From Sporobolomyces roseus (Eukaryota; Basidiomycota; Microbotryomycetes; Sporidiobolales; Sporidiobolaceae), in NCBI GenBank assembly GCA_016617785.1, contig JADILM010000004.1, positions 186,001 to 250,000 of the forward strand: a DNA stretch of 64,000 nucleotides, given 5' to 3'. Positions 45,357 through 57,328 of the stretch are shown in pieces. The first letter of the stretch is position 1. The number at the start of each line of letters is the position of its first letter. Under the pieces are notes generated by a model. That model was given only the letters and a program-made list of their open reading frames with translations. It searched no databases and was not told the origin of the DNA. The position numbers and the translations under genes are program-made.

Positions 45357-47861
45357 ATGGCGACACCTAGGAGAAGACCAGTCGACTCTCAAAGCTCTGG
45401 GCAGCTGAGCGGGCTCGATTATAGGGCACAAGGGAACGCTGCCTCTCAAAACAGAGATTATGAAGATGCGATCGCAAGCTTCACAGCGGCGCAGGATATC
45501 GATTGGCGTGAGGAGGACAGGCAAGAGAACATAGCTGCTGTACTCCTCGGTCGGGCGACGGCTTATTACCATCTCGAGCAGAACGATCTAGGTTCGCTCA
45601 ACCTTTCTTCGCATTCGTTTGAAACGACGAAACTGACGCTCATTTATCCAGCTTAGCACTCTTCGACTTACTCTGTCTTCATTCGATAAAGCCGACAATG
45701 CCACGAGCCCACGAGCGCGAAGCGCTGATTCGACAACGTCGAGCGCAGTTTGACACAGCAATCGCATCCTGTTCGTTCAGTCTCTCCCCCTGATACTCGA
45801 CTGTACTAATGTGTCTCCAAATTCGCTTTCAGATCAGATCATGCTCAGCTCGAATCCTCGGGCAGTCCAGAAGGAGCGAATCGAACGGAGTTGTGAAGAG
45901 TTGACGAGACAATCAAAGGAGGTCCCGTTTCAGCAACCATCTGCTGGAGAATACATCGCCGCAAGCATTCGATGTCAGAGTGAAGGAGTACAGATGGGTG
46001 CAGCTGCTGAACTCGCTTTGATGGCGGATGAGAAAGTGGAGTCGGGTTGGAACAAGTTTTACGAAAAACTCAAACAAGGAGATACTTATGAAGCCTATGA
46101 CGGTCTGAAAGAGGCATTAGATGCGTCTCATCGCTGGTAACGTAGATAAGCTCTGCTGACGAGCTATTGATGTCGTAGATGGCTTCTTCCTCGACTCGCG
46201 AGTCGTTCGATTTCACACTCGCAAACATCCGCAAACCGCGATCCTCCCTGAACTCGAACGCTGTCTCGCACCTTACGAAGACGATTTGGACTTCATGTCG
46301 GATGAAATGAACGGCATCGAGAAGACTAAAGCTACCTTAGATCGATATCGCGAACGGTTCCTCGCAATCACTCGCATGGAGAAATGGGATGGTAAAGCTG
46401 GAGCTAGGTACAAGATTGAGAGTGTGATCAACTCGTGGTGTATCCTGTGCTTCATCGATCAAATCTCTGGAGGTGCCGATTCTATCGGTGAGTATCATCG
46501 GTTCGCTCCATCTCTTGACTAACTCGCTGATCTCGCGGATTGAACTTTGCAGATCAAGCAATGGAGCATTGGGGATACCTCGGTCTGATCGTACAGGTTG
46601 CGAAACAAGTCTTCAAGGGATTTCCTCTGTCTCTGACCGGCGACTCCGTGAGCTTGTCGCGATTGAAGAGGATTCGACAATGTCACTTGGGTACGTTCAG
46701 AATCAGAATCAGTAGGCCCGGATAATCCACTGACTCTCATCCCTCTTGAGTGTAGAATGCTCGCTACTGCTTCTGCATACTACGCAAGAGCACGGAGTTG
46801 AACTGATAGATGAAGCTGAATCGAGACAAGGGGTAGCCGCCTCCTTCATCGCTGACGAGGCAAGCTCTCCCCCTGCTGACACATACTTTGTTACAGCTGT
46901 ACTTGGAGGGATTTCTCTCGCCGCCTTCAGATGGCGGACTGATTCGACTGGCCGATCAGGTGCGAACGCTTCAACTCTCGTTCTGGTTTTCCCGTGTCTG
47001 ACCTTATCGCGACACCCTACAGACGCGATCGGCGTATCGACTGAAAATGCATCAAGCTCGAGTGCTAGAGCTGAAAGCTTATACGAAGGAGCATTGTCGG
47101 TACAAGGTCGGAATGGTGACCTGGCCAAGCTCGGGTCTCCTCTCACTCGCCGCGAAACACGGTACGCTCAGTCTCGGTGATCTAGCTACATTGAAGCACC
47201 CATGCTGATCCGCTCTCGTTCGCACTGTGGCTCGTAGCGTATGAAGCGAGTGAACTGGTGGAAAACGACGATATCGCGAAGACAGAAGCTCGTTACTACG
47301 CTGTTCTGCTGTATGTTCCCGCTCCGACTCCTTCGTACATCCTTCGCATGCGCAGCTGATGAGATCATGAAAACAACAGGCGGTTCGCATCAGGTGTCCT
47401 CAAGCCGTCCGATTTCTTTCGCGAATTCGCAGAGATCGAGTCTGACGCCGGGCACTCGCAAGCATTCTGTACGTCTCTCGCTGATGAGAGTGTACCGCCC
47501 ATCTCCTCTACGAATGCTGATTGATTCGACTATGGATCTCGCGACAGTCGGCAAGCTCTCGAAAACTGGAATCTCTCATTACATTCGCCTTCGAAATTAC
47601 GGCGACTCCCTCCGGCACGAGTTCTCGACATCATGGGTGAATCGATACAAGCTTCCTCGTGGTCTTCCGATCCTGGATCATAGCGTGCGGACAGACTTCC
47701 TGAATGCGAGGATGAAACCGATTGGACGGGTCACAAGGGATCCTCAAAACCCAGGGAATCGGGCATTCTTCACTCCTGCGGTTGCGAGGTTCTCTTTGAG
47801 TCTCCCAGGCGAAATCTCGCTCTATGATGTGCCTCGTGAATCTGATGAAACGATAGGTTGA
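45357..47861 (+). CDS. TPR-like hypothetical protein, tandem paralog 2
   Basis: Paralog of the gene at 41748. MATPRRRPVDSQSSGQLSGL leads into a TPR-like start (YRAQGNAASQNRDYEDAIAS; AAVLLGRATAYYHLEQNDL). The exon ALFDLLCLHSIKPTMPRAHE with REALIRQRRAQFDTAIAS matches, residue for residue in length, the exon of paralog 1 that carries the TAG. Further exons include RTCGIERSCEELTRQ-like helices (ERIERSCEELTRQSKEVPFQ), VESGWNKFYEKLKQGDTYEA, DLDFMSDEMNGIEKTKATLD, YKIESVINSWCILCFIDQIS and GVELIDEAESRQG. The C-terminal exon ends DFLNARMKPIGRVTRD and LSLPGEISLYDVP, against DFLNLRIRPAG and PGDLSVWIPV in paralog 1. I saw no in-frame stop in the joints I checked. Function unknown. Confidence 0.6.
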
Positions 47862-48211
47862 ACTTGCGAAACTCGTGAATCGCAATGTCGAGAGAGGTTC
47901 ACCCGTCGTGGGGATTGTCCGGCGCTTTTCTCTTTCGCCGAACTATTCATCGTCTCTTCTGGGAGGTATCGCAATCGGAGACAAACATTGCGATTCCTTT
48001 TTCTGACTTCGAGCAACTTCGAATTGCGAAATTCGAAATCGCTCTCTTTTTCTCCTTCCTCTCTTTCATCAATCGATCGCGCCTTCAGTTCCCACAGACA
48101 ACTACAAGAGGCTCGTCAGTGGTGCCGCAACTCGTAACAACACGACTCGACACGCTCCCCCTTTTCTCTCTTTCCCTCTTTCCCTTCTCCCCTCCTCTCT
48201 CCCCTCACCCT
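47862..48211. other. Intergenic upstream of the F-box gene
   Basis: A 350-base promoter and leader region, pyrimidine-rich near the F-box start (ccccttttctctctttccctctttccc). An open frame runs through it into the F-box gene but its upstream part lacks similarity to anything. Confidence 0.45.
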
Positions 48212-50454
48212 ATGACCGATCAAGCTACTCAAGAGCTACAAAGAGCATCTCCACCTCCGACTGAGCCTACTGAAACATCGCTTTCTCGCCCTCTCACCTC
48301 CCCACCAAACGCTCATTTTCGAACGTCTCCCAAACTCTCTACTCACTCTAGATCGATCACTACCTCGCCTACAAAGTCACAGAATACTCAGCTCAAGATC
48401 ACTCAGCCATGGCCTTCTCTCGCTCGACTTCCTTCGGACGTCCTTCATCGAATCGCCCACTTTCTCCAACCTTCGATCTCTCCTTTCGCTTCTTCTGGTG
48501 AAGGAGTTTCTCTTTCATCGACCTGGATCGACCAAGGACAAGATTTGATCAACCTTTCGTCGACATGTCGGGCTTTATGGTCGTCAACTCGTGCAATGAT
48601 TGGGAGGAGTTGGGGATATCATCGAATCGAGAGTTCAGAAGCATTGGAGAAAAGTGGTCTCAAACGACGACTCGCAACGATCACGGTACCAGGTGAAGAT
48701 GGGAGACTCGAAGGGACGAAGGTTGAAGGTTGGGATGAAGAGGAGGAAGAAGACGACATTCCTCTCTATACTTCTTCTTTACGAGCACAACTCGGTCGAG
48801 TTCGACCCCACGAACGAATGGATGCGACTCGTATACGACACTTCTACATCCGCCTTTCCACCTGCCCGGCTTTCCTCGCTGTCCAAGCCCCTCTTCTTAT
48901 CAAGAAGTTGAATCTCATGACCCGTCTCGAATCCGTCGCATTCGTCTGGAAATCGGAGGACGAGGTCGTCGCTTCCTCCCCCTATTCGGCCGCTCTTCTT
49001 CATAACGACGTCCTCCTAGCTCTCGCGCAAATTCCGACTTTACGAGAAATCTACCTCTGCGGTTTCAAAATCGCAAGAGCCTCTCCGACGAACGAGCTTG
49101 TCTTCCTCCCTTTCCTTCCTCAACTCACCACTCTCGTCCTCAACGCCTGTCATGACAATACCCTCAATCTCGTCAAACCTTTGCGAGGAGTGGTCAAAGA
49201 ATTGTTGATTTGGAGGGATTTCGCTCGTCAACCGAGAACCCCTCCCGACGATTGGTGGACTCGAGAGGATTGGACCGACACTCTGGAGCATCTCGAGCTG
49301 TTTGGTTTCAACGGCACGAACGGGAGACCTTTCCTTCGAACTTGGTTAGATTCACTCTTCGTGAGTTTTCAACCTGTCTCTTTTTTTGCACTCGAGAACG
49401 ATTCCTGACTCCTCAGCTCTCCATAGTCTCTGCGCACCTCTATCATGACCAACCCGTCCTCAAACGCACTCACCTATCCTCCTCTTCGCTCCCTCTGCCT
49501 TCCCGAACCTTTTATGATTCAAAATCTCCAAACTCAACTCTTACCCGCACTCGCTTCTCTCGTTCACTTGAAACGCTTCATGATCTTCGTCTGGAACGAT
49601 CGAAGGCTTCAACCGACTCTACTAGGAGACATCCACGCTGTTCTGCCTGGATTGGAAGAATTGTCGTTGGGAGTCGATAATGAGAAATTACAATGGTGGC
49701 AAGGAGATCTAGTAAGCTATCATCCTCCTTTCTCTTCGTCTCCTCGACGTTCAATAATTGATCATTTGAGTGATTCTAGAGAGATTGGGGATCCCAACTC
49801 TTCTCCTTCAAATCCCTCTCTCGATTCACCTGGAACTACTCTCCTTACTCCGGATTAACCTACCCCGAAATGCGCACTCACGTCCTCCGACCTCTCCTTC
49901 GTTCGATCTCTTCCGCTCCTCAAATCCACCCTACACTCAACTCGATCAAATGGTTCGGGAACGACGTTTCGCTAAGGAAGGACGAGGGGGAATGGAGGTG
50001 GAGTGATGATGAGCGCTTCGAGAGGAGGTTACCAAGTTGGGCGGTTATGGAAGAGGATCAAGGATCGTTGAGTGTGAAAGAAGAGGAGACGAGCGATGGA
50101 GAGAATGAGAGGTTCAATGGGTACAACAGCGATCAAGTTGAGGGAGTGGAGGAGTTACGTTCAGTGAAAGAGGAAGAAGGAGAAGAGGATCGACCCATGA
50201 TCAAGAAGAAGCGTTCGTCGAGAGGAACGGCGGAGAAGGAGAAGGAGAATGAGAGCTCAGAGTCGTCAGCTGTTGAGGAGGAGAAGGCGAGGAAGAAATC
50301 GGGAGCTAGGAAAAGTTTGACTTCTCTTTTCGCGCAAGTCGCGAAGGAGGATAAGGGCGACAAGGGAAAGGGCAAAATGAGGGTACAGGATGATCGGGAG
50401 GAAGATGTGGGAGATGATTCAGGTTTCTTTGATCTCGGTGCGAAACTACTTTAA
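48212..50454 (+). CDS. F-box protein with leucine-rich-repeat-like region
   Basis: The start MTDQATQELQRASPPPTEPT opens a disordered Ser/Thr/Pro tail. The F-box-like motif is PWPSLARLPSDVLHRIAHFL, followed by DLINLSSTCRALWSSTRAMI. Leucine-rich segments follow: LIKKLNLMTRLESVAFVWKS, VLLALAQIPTLREIYLCGFK, LPQLTTLVLNACHDNTLNLV, DTLEHLELFGFNGTNGRPF, YPPLRSLCLPEPFMIQNLQT and LPGLEELSLGVDNEKLQWWQ. The last exons give YPEMRTHVLRPLLRSISSAP and a highly acidic/basic tail (SVKEEETSDGENERFNGYNS; MIKKKRSSRGTAEKEKENES) ending DSGFFDLGAKLL. It probably serves as a substrate receptor for an SCF ubiquitin ligase; the substrate is unknown. Three exons. Confidence 0.75.
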
Positions 50455-50951
50455 GACTCTCAAAACTCGCTCTTGCCCTATCTCTCTCTCTCTTTCTTCA
50501 TTACTCTCGTTGAGTATTCACTATCTTTTCCTTTACTTTACCCCTTCGTATCTTTTTTACCCAAAAATTCTTTCCTATACCTGCTGCCAACCGTGACTGT
50601 CTCTCACTACCTTCGAATTCCCAGCCTCTCGAATCAGACCTTTCTTCTCGCTCTCTGCGACGATATACGACAAAGAGAGTTCACTGCAGAGAAGAGAAGT
50701 TACGTTGGTAGCTATGTTAGTGAATCAAGGGAGGAGCAAAAATCCACGAGTAAATTCGGGAGGGGTAAAGACAACGACAGAAGAGAGAGGGAAAGACGAA
50801 AGAGAGACAGATAGAGACTGTTGGTGCAAAGAGTGACGTTAGGAAACTGCGAGCGAAAGAGAGAAGGAGAAAAGGAGACTTGCGATTTTCAAGCGATGGG
50901 TTTCGTAGTCTTCAAGCGATGAGTATCAAGCGGTGGATTCGAGGAATTCAT
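50455..50951. other. Convergent 3' region between the F-box gene and the CENP-A gene
   Basis: About 500 bases. A tctctctctctctttc tract at about 50482-50497 and an A/T-richer stretch around 50520-50590 probably form the 3' end of the F-box transcript. No gene recognised. Confidence 0.4.
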
Positions 50952-51919
50952 TCAGTGATGTTGTCCATTCCTGAAGTCTCCACGGAGTCGACAAGCGAGC
51001 TTCATATCTTTGTCCCTGTGCGCCGGAGACACTCGACGAAGTCAGCCTAGCTGTCTCAGCTTCAAGACTCTTCGGGGAGTGTCGACGTACTGGATAGTGA
51101 CACATTTGGCGTGGATAGCACAGAGATTCGTATCTATCCATTTCGAGAAGAGAAAGAAGGAGAACCTGATGAGTTTCAAGCAAAAGCTTGATTTAGGAAT
51201 CGAAAGCTTGCCTGCGAAGAGATCGACCAAGCTGTGAAAAGCGTACAGGCGAGTATCAGCGCTAGTAGATGTGCAGCTGCTCGGGAGTAGCTGCTCACTA
51301 GTGTTCAGCAGCCTCTTGCAAACAAGCCAACGCACTCCCTTGCCAACGCCAAGTTCCTTCTTTAGTTTCGCTAACAGTCTCCGCAATCTCCCTTACGAGA
51401 CGTTGAAAACTACTCTCACTCTTTTTTGTGTCAGTGAGAGTTGGTTGGAGAGAAAGGAGGAAAGGAAGAGAAGAACGAACGGTAGTTTGCGAATCAACAA
51501 TTCAGTCGATTTTTGGTAACGACGAATCTCGCGGAGTGCGACGGTACCGGGTCTGTAACGGTGAGGTTTACGAGGCTTACCGGAAGCTGACAGAGAGGGA
51601 GGGGAGGGAGAAGAGGGAAAGAGAAGGGGGAAAGTCAGCGAATCGGCATGGTGAAGGTGCGAAGTGTGTTTTCTCTCCTTTCTGAAACTCCCACTCTCCT
51701 ACTGATATCTGATTCCTCTTTAAGACCGAGCCGATAGGAAGAGAGGAAGACAAGAAGACGATTGCAAGAAGGGAGAACAAGGCAAGCGAACAAGGCCCAC
51801 AAAGAGCGAGAGATTTGAGACTCACCAGTCGTCTTCTTACTAGTCACCCTAGGCCTCTTACCTGCAGGTCCAACTACATTCTTCTTTGATTGAGGGTTCT
51901 TTTGCTTTTGTCTAGCCAT
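50952..51919 (-). CDS. CSE4: Centromeric histone H3 variant (CENP-A type)
   Basis: Start 51919: a short tail [20 protein letters not shown], then [10 protein letters not shown]. The H3 core is unmistakable: [38 protein letters not shown]. Loop 1 then departs from canonical H3: [15 protein letters not shown] is four residues longer than H3 and carries the Trp that marks CENP-A (NWQ in human). The rest reads [55 protein letters not shown]. Only a weak core match remains at the end, where H3 has PKDIQLARR. Six exons. Intron 51134-51211 starts with GC on the coding strand, since only that joint gives LFADTNL. CENP-A replaces H3 in centromeric nucleosomes. The alternative is a divergent non-centromeric H3 variant. 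Confidence 0.82.
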
Positions 51920-52732
51920 TTCTGGGGAGGTTGAAAGAGCTTGAAGAGTTGAGAGACTGAGTTGAGAAAGATGAGCGAGAGAGGGGTTGCGGGGATGAAT
52001 GAGTTAGTGTTAGGTGTCGGGCTAGTGCTGAGGTTGGCTCAGAGTGTTGATACGAGGAGATTGAGGTTTGAGAGGGAGAGGGAGAAGGGAAAGAAGGGAA
52101 AGAAGGGAAAGTGACTTCGCTCAATTCACGAAGTTTGCTCCCATTCTCAAATCGACTTGTCTCTATTTTTGACTCTATCGCAGACCTATGAGTCTGTATA
52201 AGCGATGAGTGGTCGAATGAGCTTAATCGGAGTGGTCGTCGTGACGGAATCGACGAAACCAATTTCGAAAAACTCTAGAAACTCGGGTTCTGCTCGTTTC
52301 TCGACTCTCTTCTTTCGATGAAGGCTCCGTAGCAACGTTAACGACATCGAGCTGACTCTGATCTTTAGGGAGCGTCTTGGAACAAGCTGTATTTGTTCAA
52401 GTTGTGCGAGATTCTACAAAGCTCCTTTTCTCTCCTTCTTCTCGCCTCTCGCTCTTGCTCATAGCCTCTTTCATTCTCTCGAGAGGTCACTATTCGAGTC
52501 GAAGATCGAGGAGGTGAGAAAGCCCATATCGCTCTGTTCGCTTGTCACTCTTCCCTTGTTCTCTTTCCTTTCTCTCCTACCCTTCACCTGCTCTCGACTC
52601 CTCCTCACCTACAGCTCAGCAAGCACTCTCTATCTCCCAGAAAGCCGACTACAGCTTCCCTCCGACTCGAGAACTCCTAGCTTCATCCTTCAACAAAATC
52701 CCAACTTCCTCCGAATTCTCAACTCGCTAGAA
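51920..52732. promoter_or_regulatory. Divergent region between the CENP-A and vWA genes
   Basis: The 813 bases contain a gggaaagaagggaaagaagggaaag purine repeat near 52087-52111 and several short frames. One plus-strand frame running up to the vWA start lacks similarity and could be leader sequence. No gene recognised. Confidence 0.4.
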
Positions 52733-54880
52733 ATGGAGGACGCTTTATCCGGCATAGAATACACACCTTTCGCTTCACCTCAAGCTCCCGAACGACTACT
52801 GGATCGTGAGGTCTCTCCTTCTTCGATCTAACTTGAGTTGAACTGACGTCGATCCCCCTCTCTCTTTCTCTTTCCCTCTTTCTCTGCCCGTACAGTGGTC
52901 TTCATTCTGGATTGTACTGGATGTAAGCAACCTTTCTGGATATGAGGCGAGCGAGCAGAAAGGGAGAAGGGATCGCTGATTAAATCTTGCTTGTTCGCTT
53001 TCACCATTATCGAACAGCTATGGGATCCTATATTGCCGTGAGCTCTCCTCCCATCTCTCTAATATCCTCCTTAGTGCGAGAAAGGGAGGACTAACGTTTC
53101 CCTCTTTCCCCCCACTTGGATTCTTTCGCTTCTCTCTCTCCTTCTCCCTCTTCCCTTTTGCGCGGAATATAACGATACAGTCAGCAACAAAGAACATTGA
53201 ATTGATCTGTGACAACATTGTGCAATCGGGGAGATTGAGTGATGCGAAATCGTTGAGAGTGGGATTGATCGCTTACCGGTGAGAGAATGGCCTCTTCAAA
53301 TATACGTCGCTTTCATTCGCTGATCGTGGCAGAGTCCAATCCTGTCACAGAGACTACCCTCCACAAGACAAGTAGGCAAACTTCCTCTTTCCCCTCAAGA
53401 TGAACGCGAGGGAAAACAACTGATTCTCGTTCCTTGCTCTCCCCTCTTTAGCTCCTACATCACAAAATCCTTCCCCTTTGATTCCTCCGTCTCCAACGTG
53501 AAAGAGCACCTCAAATCCCTCTACGCTTCCGGAGGTGGAGATGGTCCAGAAGGAGTCACGGCAGGGATGAAAGCCGCTTTGGAATTGGATTGGAGACAAA
53601 ACGCAGCGAAGATGGCGGTTTTGATTGCTGATGCTCCGTGTCATGGAATTGGGGAGTATGGGGATGGTTTCCCGGATAGGAGTCCGGATGGTGAGGATCC
53701 ACTTTTGATTGCGAGACAGATGGCTCAGGTTGGAATACCTTTAGTGAGTCCATGGAGTTCGTTCTAGTCACTCATCTGAAGAGCTTACTTAACGATCGAC
53801 ATGTTTCACAGTTCGTCGTTGCGTGTGAACCGGCACTATCAGGTTATCAATTCGGATTAGATTTCTTCAGAGGCGAGTTTTCGTTCTTGATTCGATCTCC
53901 GATTACTCGAGCTGATCGCATCTTTCGAGACTCGTAGCACTCACAATCATCACTTCAGCACTCCTCGTCCCTCTCACCACAGCAGCTCTCCTCTCTCACG
54001 TCATAGTCGGTTCGGCACTCGAACACATGGATATGGAGCGATTGATTCAAGAAGTCGGAAGAGCAGTTGCCGAGAGAATTCATTTGGGAATGCAAACGGT
54101 TGATGATGTCGCGAAGGAATTGCACGAGAAGCTATTGTTGAGGGGAGAGGAGACTAAACAGTTGCAATTTGAGAGTATTCATGTAAGTCTCTTCCCTCTG
54201 ATTAGCCATCGATGACGAGGGCTAAGCCGCGGCGAGCGTCTACAGAGGGACACGGACGAAACGAGACATAACGTCGAAACTTTCGTCAGTGCACCTGATC
54301 TACCTTCTGCTAAACCATTACTACAAAAGGTATCTCTCCCTCCTTTGTCATCTCCCTTCTTTCTCTCACTCACCGACACTCTCTCCATAGGTTCGAGGTT
54401 CACGTTTCACCGAGAAATACCTTCAATCACGCTACACCGCTTCCTTTGCCCGAGGTTCCTCGATGCCAGACATGCTCTACCCCGCCCTTCCCCCACGACC
54501 CGGATCTTCCGCTCCTACATCCTCCTACTCATCGTACTCGACGCTCGGAGGAGGTGGTAGATCCCCACCCTCAAGTCCGCCGAGAAGAGTAGTGAGCGAA
54601 TTCAAACCTTTTGCTGCGGGAGGTGGATTGTCGGTTCATGATGCGCCGTTAGGAGGTGTTAATGAACCGATTGGTGAGGGTGAAGCGAAAAGTGCGGATG
54701 AGGAATTGGCGAATTCTGTTGAATTGAGGTTTGCTGGAATTAGTTTGGAACAGGTGAGCTCTCGATTCCCGCTCAGTCTTATCGCACGAGTTATGGTCAC
54801 TGATAGGTGTCGATTTGTGTTCACAGGCTAAACGGATAACCATCTCTTCAGCATGGAGAGCAGCTCCACCTCGAGCCTAA
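52733..54880 (+). CDS. von Willebrand factor A domain protein
   Basis: The start MEDALSGIEYTPFASPQAPE is followed by the vWA fold: LVFILDCTGSMGSYIA, with the metal-ion (MIDAS) motif DxTGS complete across two exon joints. Next are TKNIELICDNIVQSGRLSDA, LRVGLIAYRDHPPQD, YASGGGDGPEGVTAGMKAAL, MAVLIADAPCHGIGEYGDGF and RQMAQVGIPLFVVACEPAL. The combination GGGDGPEGV plus HGIGEYGDGFPD resembles the vWA domain of Dictyostelium VwkA-type proteins, but no alpha-kinase domain follows here. The C-terminal part is helical (ERLIQEVGRAVAERIHLGMQ; TVDDVAKELHEKLLLRGEET), then Ser/Pro-rich, ending AKRITISSAWRAAPPRA. At least nine introns. Probably a cytosolic adaptor; the partner is unknown. Confidence 0.82.
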
Positions 54881-55525
54881 TCTTCCCTCGTTACCCTCTT
54901 CTCTCCGATAATCTCCGCATAACGTCACCTCTCGCATCTCCTTACCCATCACAGACTCCCTCGTAGTCAACGCTTCGAACCCGCAACACCTCCTCTCCTT
55001 CTTCAGCACTTCGCATTTGCTTTCCTTCGTTCCCTTCCTTCTCCCTATTTCGATTTCCGCCCCCTCTCTCTCGTTATACCCATATTCTTGCCTTTCCATC
55101 TCTCTTTCCCTCTAGTCGGATTTGTCGATTTGTATGTAGTATCTCAGTTGAATTCCTGCTCTCTTCCTCTCGCTCTCGCATGCAGCTTTTTGAATCCCAG
55201 TAATGGACATTTTTCTTGTTCTGTTCTCATTTGTAAGAGAGTCACCTAGCGCGTCCCTGTCGATGAGCAGCGAGAGGGAAGAATGGGCTCTTTTGCGAAA
55301 GTCGGCTACATCGAGCGAAATGGACAATTTTGCTTGCATTTCCTTACGTTTCACTCACTACTTCCCTTTCAACTCTAAACAATCTCGGTACACGCACAAC
55401 ACGATAGTCGGCTCGTTCAGGACCTACAGCAAGCTCTCCAAATCGATTCAAACCCCACTTCTTCCCTCATCTATTTTCCCTCTTGCCTCTGGCTCTCTCG
55501 TCTCCAGCTCTCTCATACTAGCAAG
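54881..55525. other. Intergenic between the vWA and SRAP genes
   Basis: The 645 bases hold the vWA 3' untranslated region and the SRAP promoter. The last 80 bases before the SRAP ATG are pyrimidine-rich. Nothing else seen. Confidence 0.4.
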
Positions 55526-57328
55526 ATGTGTGGTAGATTCGCACTAGGAGTAGACGCAAACGAGTTGGGAGCCCACCTAGCTCGTCAATACTTCAATAAC
55601 CCTCCAGCCGAAAATCCAGATCAACCATCTCCTTCCTCTTCCAACCAGAACTCGCCTGCAGCATCAGAGCAACCAGAAGCTTCTGGATCTGGATCTGGAT
55701 CTGGAGCAGGAGAAGGTTTCGTTTCTAGTGGATCACCAAGTTTGGTACAACAAGTCGCTCAACAAGATCAAGACTCGGATGACGAAGAAGAAGGGGCACA
55801 AGGAGGGGGGAAGGAAGTGAGGTGGAGTAGTTTGGAAGCTAAGAGTAGTTGGAGACCTAGGTATAATGTCGCACCTAAGAGTGGGGGAGTCGTTTTGAGG
55901 AGGAATCATAGGGAGAAGGGAGTTTATGAATTGGACGTATTGAAATGGGGATTAGTGTGAGTCGATGTCTTTACTCATCATACTTTGAGGAGAAGGTGAA
56001 CGATTCGAGGATATGAGTGAGAGAGGGAAAAAAGAGGATTCCGTCGTTTCAGCTTTCGTAGAGAAACGTTCGTTCGAACTGATATGCTGACCCTCGCTCC
56101 TGATCTCTTGTGATAGACCTCACTGGACGAAGAGTCCACAAGACGACCCTCCGTCGACGATCAACGCACAGATGGAATCCGTTTTCGAAGGGAAACCTAC
56201 CTGGAGAGTCAGAGACAACAAACGATGCGTCGTCGTCGCACAGGGGTTCTATGAGTGGTTGACGAAAGGGAAAGACAAGGTTCCTCATTTTGTAAAGAGG
56301 GCAGATGGGAAACTGATGGTGTTCGGTGAGTTTCTCGTTTTCGCTTCTTGCGAGAAAGGGTTTGACTGATTCGATCTGCTGGTATCGTTTGGACAGCTGG
56401 ATTGTGGGACCACTGCGAGTGAGCTGATAGAAGTGACTAATCATTAGCTTCCACTGATTGTCCACTTTCTTGGATCCACAGATACAAAGGAAATTTTGAT
56501 CCCGTCACTTCGTACACGATAATCACTACTCCAGTCAACAAGCAACTTCGTTTCGTACGCTCTTCCTTTCCTCCTCCACTATCATCTCGTTGACCCGACT
56601 CGTCTCAATAGCTTCACAGTCGTATGCCTGCAATTCTCGATTCACCTGAAGATATCGATACCTGGTTATCCCCTCGTACTTTCGACGACAAAGTCAGAGC
56701 ACTTATCAAACCTTACGAAGGGAAGTTAGAGTGCTATCCAGTTGATAAAGGTGTAGGGAAAGTTGGGAACGATTCAAAGGATTTCATCAAAGTGAGTTTT
56801 ACTTTCTCGATTCCTCTCTCAATCTACATGGAGACTGACTTTCGGCTCGCTTAAATGTAGCCTGTCGCACAGAAAGCTGGTTCACTCGACTCGCTTTTCG
56901 CTAAACAAAAAGCTGGATCTCCCTCGACTCCTCTCAAATCCGCTTCGAAACCTATCACTTCCCATTCACCTTTCTCTTCTTCCGGTTCTCCAACTCCCGC
57001 ATCAAAGCCAAAGAAGGAAGAAGAGGATGTGATGGTTATGAATCCGGATGAGGATTCGAAAGTGAAATCTGAAGGGTTCGAGAAAATCGAGGAGGAGAAA
57101 GAGGAGATCGAGGTGAAAGGAAAGGGCAAGAAGAGGGAAGTCGAGACTCTAGAATTGTTGTCGGATGGTGAAGTCAAAGATGAAGGAGAAGTGGAACCCG
57201 TCAAGAAGAAACAGAAGAAAAAGGTAGTCGTCGCGAAGGAGGCGGATAAGGAGCAATCGCCGAAGAAGACCAAGACCGATGCTCAAGGGAACGTCAAACT
57301 TGATGGATTCTTCCCTGTACTCGATTGA
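55526..57328 (+). CDS. SRAP/HMCES family abasic-site DNA-protein crosslink protein
   Basis: Shields abasic sites in single-stranded DNA by forming a thiazolidine with its N-terminal cysteine. The protein begins MCGRFALGVDANELGAHLAR, so Cys2 follows the initiator Met as required. Other family motifs are WRPRYNVAPKSGGVVLRR (catalytic Asn), VLKWGLVPHW, STINAQMESVF (substrate pocket), CVVVAQGFYEWLTKGKDKVP (catalytic Glu) and the active-site His in LHSRMPAIL. A Ser/Gly insert (SGSGSGSGAGEG) with an acidic run interrupts the fold after residue 30. The C-terminal tail is charged (KGKGKKREVETLELLSDGEV; EVEPVKKKQKKKVVVAKEAD) and ends NVKLDGFFPVLD, which resembles a weak PCNA-interacting motif. Five or so introns. 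Confidence 0.92.
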
